A DNA stretch of 64,000 nt from assembly GCA_036881905.1 (NCBI GenBank), contig JBAJNN010000003.1, positions 72,447 through 136,446 on the forward strand. Direction: 5' to 3'. The position numbers and the translations under genes were made by a program. This stretch comes from JBAJNN01 sp036881905. GTDB lineage: Bacteria > Pseudomonadota > Alphaproteobacteria > Rhizobiales > Im1. This document shows positions 43,195 through 52,446 of the stretch, piece after piece (position 1 is the first letter of the stretch; the number at the start of each line of letters is the position of its first letter). The notes below the pieces were generated by a model, which saw nothing but the letters and a program-made list of their open reading frames with translations, made no database searches and was not told the DNA's origin.

Positions 43195-44093
43195 GGCTGG
43201 TCATTGCGCTGGGCGGGAATGCTCTGTTGCGTCGCGGCGAGACAATGACCGTCGAAAACCAGCGCGGCAATATCCGTCTGGCGGCGTCAGGTATCGCCAA
43301 ACTCGCACAACGCCACCAGATCATTCTGACCCATGGCAACGGCCCGCAAGTTGGTTTGATCGCCCTGCAAAATGCGATGTATCGCGAAGTGGAGGGGTAC
43401 CCTCTGGATGTGCTTGACGCCGAAAGCCAGGGGATGATCGGTTATCTGCTCGAAATCGAACTTCGCAATGTCTTGGCCGGCGGCAGGGAAGTGGCGACGC
43501 TTCTCACCGAGGTGGAAGTCTCGCCCGAGGACCCGGCCTTCCAAAACCCAACCAAGCCGATCGGTCCCCAATATGATGATGCCGAAGCGCGAGAATTACA
43601 ACGAAAATGGGGCTGGGCCATGGTCGATGATGGGGCGAGCAAACGGCGGGTGGTGCCCTCGCCGCGACCGCAACGCATCCTGCAGAAGCGCGCTATCCAA
43701 ACTCTGTCGAATGACAATACGGTTGTGATTGCGGTTGGCGGCGGAGGCATACCGGTTATTCGCGATGATCGTAGCGTCTGGAGCGGAATTGAAGGGGTGA
43801 TCGACAAGGATCTGGCCTCGGCCGTATTGGCGCGCGATGTCGGGGCCGACGGTTTGATCCTGCTCACCGACGTCGCCGCGGTCATGCGATATTTCGGAAC
43901 CGCGCGGGAAACCCCGTTTCGCCATGTCAAGCCTTCGGAGCTTGATCCGGCGGATTTCGCGGCCGGATCGATCGGACCGAAAATCGAGGCCGCCGGCGAC
44001 TTTGCAGGCCAGGGCAACGGTTTTGCCGCCATTGGGGCGCTTGATGACCTTGAAAACATTGTAAAAGGCCGAACCGGAACGATATTCTGTTAA
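43191..44093 (+). CDS. arcC: Carbamate kinase ArcC
   Basis: ArcC makes ATP from carbamoyl phosphate and ADP, the energy-yielding step of the arginine deiminase pathway. The 300-aa protein starts MRLVIALGGNALLRRGETM, the family's nucleotide/phosphate loop. HGNGPQVGLIALQN is at about 46-59, a GGGGIPVI loop near 183, and SIGPKIEAAGDFA near the end. The start overlaps the arcB stop as ATGA. It completes arcDABC, giving the cell a fermentative ATP source under low oxygen. Confidence 0.94.
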   Translation: MRLVIALGGNALLRRGETMTVENQRGNIRLAASGIAKLAQRHQIILTHGNGPQVGLIALQNAMYREVEGYPLDVLDAESQGMIGYLLEIELRNVLAGGREVATLLTEVEVSPEDPAFQNPTKPIGPQYDDAEARELQRKWGWAMVDDGASKRRVVPSPRPQRILQKRAIQTLSNDNTVVIAVGGGGIPVIRDDRSVWSGIEGVIDKDLASAVLARDVGADGLILLTDVAAVMRYFGTARETPFRHVKPSELDPADFAAGSIGPKIEAAGDFAGQGNGFAAIGALDDLENIVKGRTGTIFC

Positions 44094-44171
44094 TAGCAAT
44101 GCCTCCGGTTTGTCCCGTGCGAATATCCCCTATATATCCCCGTGCGCATGAAGCATTGAATATGGAGTTGA

Positions 44172-45485
44172 ATGGTGCGGCATTATGATCGTGGACCGGC
44201 TTCGGGCATAAACGTTCTCGTGATCGGTTCAGGCGGGCGCGAGCATGCTCTGTGCTGGAGTTTGGCGAAGAGTCCGCGATGTGCGCGGCTCTATTGCGCC
44301 CCCGGCAATGGCGGTATCGGGCGCGTTGGTGAATGTGTCGCTCTCAACCCCGCCAACCACAGTGACATTGTCCGCTTCTGCCGCGAGAACGCCATCGGCC
44401 TCGTCGTCATCGGCCCGGAGGCCTCACTGGCGGCCGGAATCGTCGATAGTCTCGACGAGGCTGGCATAAGGGCATTCGGCCCTGGCCGCGCCGCGTCTCG
44501 TCTTGAGGCCTCGAAGGGGTTTACGCGGGATTTATGCGGGCGTTTTCACATTCCGGGCGCGGCCTATGCGCGTTTTACGGACGCCGATTCGGCCAAGGCC
44601 TATATAAGCGAGCACGAAAAGCCGCTGGTCATCAAGGCCGATGGCCTTGCCGCCGGAAAGGGGGTTATTGTCGCGCACACTGGCGAACAGGCTGAAGCGG
44701 CGATCGCTGAGATGTTTTCCGGCGCCTTCGGCAAGGCTGGAATGGAGGTGGTGATCGAGGAGTATCTCGATGGCGAGGAAGCGAGCTTCTTTGCCCTCGT
44801 CGATGGCGAGACCGTTTTGCCGCTCGCCACCGCTCAGGATTACAAGCGCGAAGGCGAGGGCAATACTGGCCGCAATACCGGCGGCATGGGCGCCTATTCG
44901 CCGGCGCCGGTGATGACGCCGGAAATCTGCGAGCGCACCATGAATGAAATTATCAAACCGACCATTCGCGCCATGGCGCAAACAGGCGCGCCCTATCGCG
45001 GCCTTCTCTATGCCGGTCTGACGATCACCGGTGAGGGACCGAAGCTCATCGAATATAATGTCCGCTTCGGCGATCCGGAATGTCAGGTGCTGATGCTGCG
45101 ACTGCAATCGGACCTGCTTGAAGCTTTTGTGGCGACTTGCGACGGCAGACTTGACGACGTCGCTCTCAAATGGTCCGACGAAGTCGCGGTGAGCGTGGTC
45201 ATGGCCGCTGAAGGCTATCCCGGCGTTTATGAGAAAGGCTCGCGGATTCGCGGCGTCGAGGCGGCGACGGCGATGGAGCAGGTGGAAATTTTCCATGCCG
45301 GCACCCGATATGATGGGGATGAGCTTATTGCGACCGGTGGGCGCGTACTCAATATCTGTGCGCTTGGGGCAACCATCGGGCAAGCACGCAAACGCGCCTA
45401 TGACGCGGTTCAACTCATCGATTGGCCTAAAGGGATGTTCCGGCGTGATATTGGCTGGCGCGCCTTGGATCGTGACGTTGGCTGA
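44172..45485 (+). CDS. purD: Phosphoribosylamine-glycine ligase PurD
   Basis: PurD ligates glycine to phosphoribosylamine in purine synthesis. The 437-aa ATP-grasp enzyme begins, after a 13-residue tail, with VLVIGSGGREHALCWSL at about 15-31. The ATP-binding KPLVIKADGLAAGKGVIVA is at about 152-170, EEYLDGEEASFFALVDG at about 196, and the GEGNTGRNTGGMGAYSPAP loop and YNVRFGDPECQ follow. All are intact. The extra N-terminal residues before the fold suggest the start may be a little later than ATG 44172. Standalone, convergent with tadA. Confidence 0.95.
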   Translation: MVRHYDRGPASGINVLVIGSGGREHALCWSLAKSPRCARLYCAPGNGGIGRVGECVALNPANHSDIVRFCRENAIGLVVIGPEASLAAGIVDSLDEAGIRAFGPGRAASRLEASKGFTRDLCGRFHIPGAAYARFTDADSAKAYISEHEKPLVIKADGLAAGKGVIVAHTGEQAEAAIAEMFSGAFGKAGMEVVIEEYLDGEEASFFALVDGETVLPLATAQDYKREGEGNTGRNTGGMGAYSPAPVMTPEICERTMNEIIKPTIRAMAQTGAPYRGLLYAGLTITGEGPKLIEYNVRFGDPECQVLMLRLQSDLLEAFVATCDGRLDDVALKWSDEVAVSVVMAAEGYPGVYEKGSRIRGVEAATAMEQVEIFHAGTRYDGDELIATGGRVLNICALGATIGQARKRAYDAVQLIDWPKGMFRRDIGWRALDRDVG

Positions 45486-45495
45486 GTCCGGCCGC

Positions 45496-45945
45496 TTAGC
45501 GGCGGGCGGCAAAGAAGCCCTTGAGCAGTTTGCACGCCGGTTCCTCGCCGATGCCGCCGTAAATTTCCGGCCGGTGGTGACAACAGGCTTGGGCGAAAAA
45601 CCGCGGACCGTGATCGACAGCACCCATTTTTTCATCCGCCGCGGCATAATAAACCCGTCTCATACGGGCGAGAGAGATCGCCGCGGCGCACATGGCGCAA
45701 GGCTCTAGCGTCACATGGAGATCGCAGGCTTCAAGGCGTTGCGACCCCATTGCTGCGCAGGCGGCGCGGATCGCCACGATCTCGGCATGGGCCGTCGGAT
45801 CGTTCAATTCCAAGTTACGGTTCCCGGCATAGGCCAGCACCTCGCCGCGCGCATCGGCAATCACCGCCCCCACCGGCACCTCGCCGCGTTCACCGGCCTT
45901 AAGCGCCTCGCGAAGCGCCAGATCCATGAATTTTCGCTCATTCAT
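45496..45945 (-). CDS. tadA: tRNA-specific adenosine deaminase TadA
   Basis: TadA converts adenosine-34 of tRNA-Arg(ACG) to inosine, so one tRNA can read CGU/CGC/CGA codons. The 149-aa protein has the zinc deaminase motifs HAEIVAIRAAC at about 53-63, with the catalytic glutamate, and PCAMCAAAISLARM at about 83-96, with the two zinc cysteines. Length and start MNERKFMDLALREAL are normal. It is convergent with purD (10 bp gap). Since it is essential in most bacteria, it should be functional. Confidence 0.94.
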   Translation of the reverse strand: MNERKFMDLALREALKAGERGEVPVGAVIADARGEVLAYAGNRNLELNDPTAHAEIVAIRAACAAMGSQRLEACDLHVTLEPCAMCAAAISLARMRRVYYAAADEKMGAVDHGPRFFAQACCHHRPEIYGGIGEEPACKLLKGFFAARR

Positions 45946-46153
45946 CCTCAGGCCGAAACCCTTTCGGACACCTCTTGGAAACCTCGATTCTGGCGCTATT
46001 CACATCGTCGATGGGCTTGTCTTTGATGCTCATTAACGTATTGAGTGAATTCCGCTTCTTGAAAACCCCATCTCCTCACACTGCATCCAGACTTGAGATT
46101 TCCAGAGGTGCCCTATTGCATTGTGACACTCTTGCGCTATCAAGGCCATTGTC

Positions 46154-46981
46154 ATGTTAAGAAACCCTCAACCGGATAAGACCGACACTGAGCGACAAGC
46201 GGGAGAGCGTATCGCCAAGGCGGTCGCGCGGGCCGGCATCTGTTCGCGCCGCGAGGCCGAACGCTTCATTGCCGCCGGCCGGATCAGGCTCAACGGACAT
46301 ATCCTTACCTCGCCCGCCGTCACTGTAAAGCCCGGGGATGCGGTGACAGTCGATGGCAAACCCTTACAGCCGCCCGAGCCCGTGAAGCTATGGCGCTATC
46401 ACAAGGCGTCGGGCCTTGTCACCACCCATCGCGATCCTCAAGGCCGCGCCACGGTTTTCGACCATCTGCCGAAACGTCTGCCGCGCGTCATCTCGATCGG
46501 GCGGCTCGATCTCGCGTCCGAGGGGCTGTTGCTGTTGACCAATGACGGCATGCTGGCGCGTCGGCTGGAGTTGCCAGCGACCGCATGGACCAGACGTTAC
46601 CGCGTGTGCGTGCGCGGCGCGGTGGAAAAAGCCCGCCTTGACCGGCTGGCGCAAGGCACCACCGTAGAGGGTATGGACTATGGTGCGATCATTGTGACAT
46701 TGGACACCGTCGAAAATGGAGAACACTGGCTTACCATGTGTCTGAAAGAAGGCAAAAATCGCGAAATTCGGCGGGTTTTGCAATATCTCGGCCTTGAAGT
46801 CCGCAAACTCGTTCGCACCGCCTATGGCCCCTTTCAACTGGGCAATCTGGCGCGCGAGCAGGTCGATGAAGTCCCGTGTCGGGTCTTGCGCGACCAACTC
46901 GGGGCAAAACTCATGTCCAGCCTGTCCGGTCCCGACACGTCAGGGAAAACCCGCAATGCGCATCGTCGGCGGTCGTCATAA
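46154..46981 (+). CDS. rluB: Pseudouridine synthase, RluB/RsuA family
   Basis: The protein (275 aa) has an N-terminal S4 RNA-binding domain (ICSRREAERFIAAGRIRLNG at about 29-48). The catalytic domain contains ISIGRLDLASEGLLLLTND at about 115-133, where the aspartate of GRLD is the nucleophile, and the C-terminal block EGKNREIRRVLQYLGLEV. The family modifies uridines in 23S (RluB, RluE, RluF) or 16S (RsuA) rRNA; sequence style favours RluB, but the target is not certain. It overlaps the next gene, rsmD, by 26 bp; the two rRNA-modification genes are probably cotranscribed. Confidence 0.87.
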   Translation: MLRNPQPDKTDTERQAGERIAKAVARAGICSRREAERFIAAGRIRLNGHILTSPAVTVKPGDAVTVDGKPLQPPEPVKLWRYHKASGLVTTHRDPQGRATVFDHLPKRLPRVISIGRLDLASEGLLLLTNDGMLARRLELPATAWTRRYRVCVRGAVEKARLDRLAQGTTVEGMDYGAIIVTLDTVENGEHWLTMCLKEGKNREIRRVLQYLGLEVRKLVRTAYGPFQLGNLAREQVDEVPCRVLRDQLGAKLMSSLSGPDTSGKTRNAHRRRSS

Positions 46982-47513
46982 GGGCCAGGCGCTTGCCCCA
47001 ATTGCCGGCCGGGCCATTCGCCCCACCAGCGACAAAACCCGCGAGGCCATCTTTGACATTCTGACCCACGGCAAAAGCGCAAAAACCATTGAGGGCGCGC
47101 GCGTGCTCGATCTGTTCGCGGGCAGCGGCGCGCTCGGTCTGGAGGCCCTGTCGCGCGGGGCGCGGTTTTGCCTGTTTGTCGATCGCGACCCGCGCTCGCG
47201 CGGGTTGATTCGCCGCAATATAGAGCTGTTGCAGCAAACCGGAACCACCAGACTGTGGCGGCGCGACGCCACAAGGCTGGGTGCCGGTTCCATGGCGGCG
47301 TTTGACATTGTCTTTGTCGACCCGCCCTATGGGCGGGGGTTGGGCGTCGCCGCGCTGGCTTCGCTCATCGACGGGCAGTGGCTCGCGCCGGATGCCGCGA
47401 TTATGGTGGAGGAGCACAAGACGGCAACACTGACCCCGCCGCCTGAACTCGTCATAAACAAACGCCGACTCTACGGCGATACGCAACTGCTGTTTCTTAA
47501 ACCGACAGCATAA
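46956..47513 (+). CDS. rsmD: 16S rRNA (guanine-966-N2)-methyltransferase RsmD
   Basis: RsmD methylates G966 of 16S rRNA. The 185-aa protein begins MRIVGGRHKGQALAP and has IRPTSDKTREAIFDIL (about 20-35), the SAM motif VLDLFAGSGALGLEALSRGA at about 50-69 and the catalytic FVDPPYGRG at about 117-125. I chose ATG 46956, where homology begins, over a longer frame running through rluB. It overlaps the 3' end of the pseudouridine synthase gene and precedes ileS by 84 bp. Confidence 0.93.
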   Translation: MRIVGGRHKGQALAPIAGRAIRPTSDKTREAIFDILTHGKSAKTIEGARVLDLFAGSGALGLEALSRGARFCLFVDRDPRSRGLIRRNIELLQQTGTTRLWRRDATRLGAGSMAAFDIVFVDPPYGRGLGVAALASLIDGQWLAPDAAIMVEEHKTATLTPPPELVINKRRLYGDTQLLFLKPTA

Positions 47514-47597
47514 ATATGGATATTGATTATCGACCCCACCATTGATAAAAGGTGGTCTGAAAATCATAAAGCCATTTCACGAAACAGGTTAACTTTC

Positions 47598-50525
47598 ATG
47601 AGCGATAATAACACAGACGACACGAAAACCACCGAATACGACTATCGCAAAACTCTGTTCCTGCCCGAAACCGATTTTCCCATGCGGGCGAAGCTGCCGG
47701 AGAGGGAACCCGAAATTCTTCGGCACTGGCGCGAGATCGACCTTTTTGCCCGCCGGCGCGAGGCGGCGCGAGGGCGCAAACCCTTTACCCTTCATGACGG
47801 TCCCCCTTATGCCAATGGCAATATTCATGTCGGTTCCGCGCTCAACAAGATTCTCAAAGACATGGCGGTGCGCTCGCATCATTGTCTTGGCTTCAACGCC
47901 GATTACGTGCCCGGATGGGACTGTCACGGACTGCCGATCGAATGGGAGGTCGAGGCGCAATATCGCGCCAAGAGTATTGACAAGGAGAGTGTACCCATCA
48001 ATCAGTTTCGCAAATCATGTCGCGATTTCGCCGCGGGCTGGGTCGATATACAGCGCGAGCAATTTAAGCGTCTCGGTGTGCTCGGCGACTGGGACAATCC
48101 CTATCTGACCATGAATTTCGCCGCCGAGGCACGGATCGCGGAAGAATTGATGAAATTTGCCGTCTCCGGACAGCTTTATCGCGGCTCGAAACCGGTAATG
48201 TGGTCGGTGGTGGAGAAAACCGTCCTTGCCGAGGCCGAGGTCGAATATCATGAACATGTTTCGGATGCGGTCTGGGTTAGATTTCCGCTCTGCGATGCCG
48301 GTGACGATCCGCAAGGTACCTCGATTCTCATCTGGACCACCACGCCATGGACGCTGCCCGCCAATCGCGCCATTGCCTATTCCTCGCGGATTTCTTATGG
48401 TCTTTACGAGGTGACGAAAGCCCCGACCGAGAATTGGGTGGGGGCGGGCGATCGCTTCATCATTGCTGATCGGCTGGCGGCGAGGGTGATGGAACGGGCG
48501 CGGGTCGAAACCTATACCCGCTGCGGCGATGTGCCGTCCGACCGGCTTGGCGGAGCCTGTTGCCACCACCCCTTGCGCGAGTTGGGCTATGAGTTCACCG
48601 TGCCGCTGCTCGATGGTGACCATGTCAGCGATGAGGACGGCACCGGCTTTGTTCATACCGCTCCCGGCCATGGTGTGGAGGATTTTGAACTGTGGACCGC
48701 CAACAAGGCCGTCCTTGAACGGCGCGGGATCGATACCACCATTCCCCACAGCGTGGACGCCGACGGTTTTTTGACCATTGATGCGCCGGGATTTACCGGC
48801 AAATGCGTTCTTACCGCGCAAGGCGAAACGGGAAACGCCAATGCCGCAATCATCGAGGCTCTGCTCAAAGCCGGTATGCTGGTGGCCCGCGACCGGTTCA
48901 AACATGCCTATCCGCATTCCTGGCGCTCGCGCAAACCGGTGATTTTCCGCAACACCCGGCAATGGTTCATCGCCATGGACCGCCATCTCGCCGCACCCGG
49001 CGACACTTTAAGGGCGCGTGCGCTCAAAGCCATCGACGAGACGCAATTCGTGCCCCGCGCGGGCCGGATGCGGCTGCGCGGCATAATCGAACGGGGGCCG
49101 GACTGGGTTCTCTCTCGCCAACGCGCCTGGGGCGTTCCGATCGCCGTTTTTGTTCACGGAAAAACCGGTGAGATTCTTGAAAACGAAGCCGTCAATGCGC
49201 GTATCATCGAGGCTTTCAAGGTCGAAGGCGCCGATGCCTGGTTTGCCGAAGGGGCCGCGGCCCGTTTCCTCGGTGAAGACTATGACCCTGAACTCTGGCG
49301 CAAGGTCAATGATATTCTCGATGTCTGGTTCGAATCCGGCTGCACCCATGCCTTCGTATTGGAACAACGCCCGGAGTTGAAATGGCCGGCAGATGTTTAT
49401 CTCGAAGGGTCCGACCAGCATCGTGGTTTGTTCCGTTCATCTCTTCTGGAGTCATGCGCCACTCGCGCCCGCGCGCCCTACAACACGGTGATCACTCATG
49501 GTTTCACCATGGCCGAGGATGGCCGCAAAATGTCGAAATCGCTCGGCAATCAGATATTCCCCAGGGATGTGATCAAGCACTATGGAGCCGATATATTGCG
49601 GTTGTGGGTTGCTTGTTGCGACTACACGGAAGATCAGCGTATCGGCGCGGAGATTCTCAAGACGACGGCGCAATCCTATCGCCGTTTACGCAACACCATG
49701 CGGTTTCTGCTCGGCAATCTCGCCCATTTCGACGGAGACTCCCGGGTCGAGACCGCAGACATGCCGGAGCTTGAGCGCTACATTCTCCACAGGCTGTTCA
49801 CGCTTGACGGGCAGGTTCGAGAAGGCTATGAGGCGTTTGATTTTCGCCGCGTCTTTACCTGTCTGTTCAATTTCTGCACGGTGGATCTCTCAAGCTTTTA
49901 TTTCGACATTCGTAAGGATGCGCTTTATTGCGATCCGGCCTCATCCATTGTTCGGCGCGCCTGTTGTACGGTTCTCGATACGCTGTTTTCCTACCTCACG
50001 GTCTGGTTCGCCCCGATTCTGACCTTTACCATGGAGGAAATCTGGCTGGCGCGCTTCCCCCGCGACCCTTCGGTTCATCTGCGGACCTTCCCCAACTGCC
50101 CGCATGGCTGGCGCGACGATGCGCTTGCCGTGAAATGGGAGAAAATCCTTAAAATACGCCAGGTCGTGACCACTGCGCTGGAAATCGAGCGTGCGGCCGG
50201 GCGTATCGGCTCGAGTCTGGAGGCAGCGCCGGAGATTTATCTCCACGATCGAGCTCTTTATGAGGTGGTCAAAGACGTTGACTTTGCCGAAATCGCCATC
50301 ACCAGCCAGGCCAGGCTGGTCAATGGCGAGGCTCCGACGGATGCTTACCGTTCGGGCGACATTGCCGTCGTGGTGAAAATGGCGAGAGGTCGCAAATGCG
50401 CCCGTTCCTGGAAAATATTGCCGGAGGTTGGTTGCGACAGCGAGTTCCCCGATCTTACGCCGCGCGACGCCGCCGCCATGCGCGAATGGCTTTCCCGTCA
50501 CAAAACTCGCGAAACCGCCGCGTGA
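47598..50525 (+). CDS. ileS: Isoleucyl-tRNA synthetase
   Basis: This 975-aa class I synthetase has the HIGH-type motif in PPYANGNIHVGSALNKIL (about 69-86), the editing domain around residues 200-400 and the KMSKS motif in EDGRKMSKSLGN (about 637-648). The C-terminal region ends with a partial cysteine cluster (KCARSW...VGCDSE), while the full zinc knuckle of the E. coli enzyme is not obvious. ATG 47598 gives the usual short N-terminal tail MSDNNTDDTK; the open frame begins 75 bp earlier. lspA follows after 47 bp, a pairing that is very widespread in bacteria. Confidence 0.96.
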   Translation: MSDNNTDDTKTTEYDYRKTLFLPETDFPMRAKLPEREPEILRHWREIDLFARRREAARGRKPFTLHDGPPYANGNIHVGSALNKILKDMAVRSHHCLGFNADYVPGWDCHGLPIEWEVEAQYRAKSIDKESVPINQFRKSCRDFAAGWVDIQREQFKRLGVLGDWDNPYLTMNFAAEARIAEELMKFAVSGQLYRGSKPVMWSVVEKTVLAEAEVEYHEHVSDAVWVRFPLCDAGDDPQGTSILIWTTTPWTLPANRAIAYSSRISYGLYEVTKAPTENWVGAGDRFIIADRLAARVMERARVETYTRCGDVPSDRLGGACCHHPLRELGYEFTVPLLDGDHVSDEDGTGFVHTAPGHGVEDFELWTANKAVLERRGIDTTIPHSVDADGFLTIDAPGFTGKCVLTAQGETGNANAAIIEALLKAGMLVARDRFKHAYPHSWRSRKPVIFRNTRQWFIAMDRHLAAPGDTLRARALKAIDETQFVPRAGRMRLRGIIERGPDWVLSRQRAWGVPIAVFVHGKTGEILENEAVNARIIEAFKVEGADAWFAEGAAARFLGEDYDPELWRKVNDILDVWFESGCTHAFVLEQRPELKWPADVYLEGSDQHRGLFRSSLLESCATRARAPYNTVITHGFTMAEDGRKMSKSLGNQIFPRDVIKHYGADILRLWVACCDYTEDQRIGAEILKTTAQSYRRLRNTMRFLLGNLAHFDGDSRVETADMPELERYILHRLFTLDGQVREGYEAFDFRRVFTCLFNFCTVDLSSFYFDIRKDALYCDPASSIVRRACCTVLDTLFSYLTVWFAPILTFTMEEIWLARFPRDPSVHLRTFPNCPHGWRDDALAVKWEKILKIRQVVTTALEIERAAGRIGSSLEAAPEIYLHDRALYEVVKDVDFAEIAITSQARLVNGEAPTDAYRSGDIAVVVKMARGRKCARSWKILPEVGCDSEFPDLTPRDAAAMREWLSRHKTRETAA

Positions 50526-50572
50526 GGCCCGAAATCGCCGACGATGCTTGTAACGTCCAGGAAACCGTCGTC

Positions 50573-51097
50573 ATGAACCGGATTTACCGGCGCCTATGGG
50601 GCCTGTTCAGCCCGCTTGGCTGGGGGATCGCCGCTTTCGGCTTCCTCGCCGATCGATCCCTCCAATGGTGGCTTCTGGCGGTGTTCGACATTGTCCATCG
50701 CCAACCGGTCGCACCGACGCCTTTTCTCAATGTGGTGCTGGTCTGGAATCGCGGTATCAGCTACGGTTTGTTTGAACAGAATACGGCGGCCGGACGCTGG
50801 GGGCTGGTCGCCATGGCGATTTTGATGGTCGTGGCTCTGGCTTTCTGGATCGCGGCGACAAGACGGCCGGTCACCGCGGCCGCTCTCGGTCTGGTGCAGG
50901 GCGGGGCTTTGGGCAATGTCGCCGATCGCGTGATTTACGGTCGCGTCGCCGATTTTTTCGATCTCCACGCTTACGGCTTTCACTGGTATGTCTTTAACCT
51001 TGCCGACGTCATGATCGTTTCAGGCGCCGCACTGCTCATTTACGATCGCTGGATCGAAAACCGGGGTTTGCGGTTCGCTCGCCGCGGCCGCCGATAG
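50573..51097 (+). CDS. lspA: Signal peptidase II (lipoprotein signal peptidase) LspA
   Basis: LspA is the inner-membrane aspartic protease that cleaves lipoprotein signal peptides. The 174-aa protein has four hydrophobic segments and the two catalytic blocks GGALGNVADRVIYGRVADF (about 105-123) and WYVFNLADVMIVSG (about 134-147), each with a catalytic Asp. VWNRGISYGLFEQ near residue 60 is the conserved N-x-G-x-x-F stretch. ATG 50573 is chosen because the frame upstream overlaps the end of ileS without homology. It is cotranscribed with ileS, as in many bacteria. Confidence 0.93.
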   Translation: MNRIYRRLWGLFSPLGWGIAAFGFLADRSLQWWLLAVFDIVHRQPVAPTPFLNVVLVWNRGISYGLFEQNTAAGRWGLVAMAILMVVALAFWIAATRRPVTAAALGLVQGGALGNVADRVIYGRVADFFDLHAYGFHWYVFNLADVMIVSGAALLIYDRWIENRGLRFARRGRR

Positions 51098-51148
51098 GGG
51101 TCATTTTCATCGATGCCGTCGGCCTGCTTTTGCCCGAATTCGTCTCTC

Positions 51149-52261
51149 TCAGGCGGCCTTGCGCTGAAGCGCGTCAAGGATTGCCCCGCCCATTGCGTCG
51201 GTGGATACCAGGCGCGTGGTCTCCTGCATGATGTCGGCGGTGCGCAAGTCTTGTTCCAGAACTTCGTTTATGGCGTCATCAAGCCGGTCGGCCCATTCGC
51301 CAAGGCCGAAGGAATAGCGCAACGCCATGGCGAAAGAGGCGATCATGGCGATCGGATTGGCGCGATTTTGGCCGGCAATATCGGGGGCTGAGCCATGGAC
51401 GGGTTCATAGAGCGCCTTGCGCCGGCCGGTTTCCGCGTCGGCCTTGCCGAGCGAGGCGGAGGGCAGCATGCCGAGCGAGCCTGTGAGCGCTCCGACAATA
51501 TCGGAGAGAATGTCTCCGAACAGATTATCGGTGACGATGACGTCGAATTGAGCGGGCCGACGCACCAGTTGCATGGCGCAACTGTCGGCCAGCATGTGCT
51601 CCAATGTCACATCATTGTAATCTTGCGCATGCACATGAGAAACGACCTCCCACCACAAAACCCCAGTTTTCATGGCGTTTCGCTTGTCTACCGACACCAC
51701 CGCGCGACGACGGGCGCGGGCCAGTTCGAAGGCGACATGCGCGATGCGCTCGATCTCATGGGTTTCATAGAGCTGAGTATCGATGGCGCGTTTGCGGCCC
51801 GGCTCAAGATCGACAAGCTGTTTAGGCTCGCCGAAATAAACCCCTCCGGTCAATTCGCGAACGATGAGAATATCGAGCCCCTCGACAAGCTCGCGTTTGA
51901 GGGAAGAGGCGTCGGCAAGGGCGCGATGGCAGATGGCGGGACGCAGATTGGCAAACAGACCGAGTTCCTTGCGCAATGCCAAAAGCCCGGCTTCGGGACG
52001 CCGGTCATACGCCACATTTTCCCATTTCGGACCGCCGACCGCGCCCAGGAACACCGCATCGGCGGTTCTGGCGCGTTGCAAAGTGGCGTTGGAAATCGCC
52101 TGGCCATGGGCGTCACAAGCCGCGCCGCCGACAAGATCCTCACAGGTTTCAAGTCGGACGATCCCTTGAGCGCCGAACCAGTCGATCATGCGTTTGAGTT
52201 GTGCGGTCACTTCCGGGCCGATACCGTCTCCGGGCAATAAAAGCAGATTGAAGGCTGTCAT
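51149..52261 (-). CDS. leuB: 3-Isopropylmalate dehydrogenase LeuB
   Basis: LeuB oxidises and decarboxylates 3-isopropylmalate in leucine synthesis, using NAD. The 370-aa protein has LLLLPGDGIGPEVTAQL at the start, FANLRPAICHRAL and ELTGGVYFGEP around residues 105-145, VSVDKRNAMKTGVLWWEVV at about 192, and the metal/product site VTDNLFGDILSDIVGAL at about 243-259. HGSAPDIAGQNRANP confirms the LeuB subfamily rather than isocitrate or tartrate dehydrogenase. It is transcribed opposite to its neighbours, and no other leu genes are adjacent. Confidence 0.94.
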   Translation of the reverse strand: MTAFNLLLLPGDGIGPEVTAQLKRMIDWFGAQGIVRLETCEDLVGGAACDAHGQAISNATLQRARTADAVFLGAVGGPKWENVAYDRRPEAGLLALRKELGLFANLRPAICHRALADASSLKRELVEGLDILIVRELTGGVYFGEPKQLVDLEPGRKRAIDTQLYETHEIERIAHVAFELARARRRAVVSVDKRNAMKTGVLWWEVVSHVHAQDYNDVTLEHMLADSCAMQLVRRPAQFDVIVTDNLFGDILSDIVGALTGSLGMLPSASLGKADAETGRRKALYEPVHGSAPDIAGQNRANPIAMIASFAMALRYSFGLGEWADRLDDAINEVLEQDLRTADIMQETTRLVSTDAMGGAILDALQRKAA

Positions 52262-52355
52262 GAGGCTGTCACCAATTTTTGCTACCGGGGAAAACCAACC
52301 GGGCAGACAGAGCCTGTCTAAAGCCGGTCATGGTCTTTGACAAGCCAAAGCCTGT

Positions 52356-52382
52356 TTGAATTGTCTGAAATTTTGATATAAT
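52356..52382 (+). promoter_or_regulatory. Candidate promoter for the aquaporin gene
   Basis: TTGAAT (52356-52361) and a perfect TATAAT (52377-52382) are separated by 15 bp, shorter than ideal. They lie 64 bp upstream of ATG 52447 in the divergent gap to leuB. Confidence 0.35.
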
Positions 52383-52446
52383 TTCAACTCCGCGCGGCCC
52401 ATGGCGTATCAGTGATTTTAGAAATGATCTGTTGTAAAGAGAGAAT

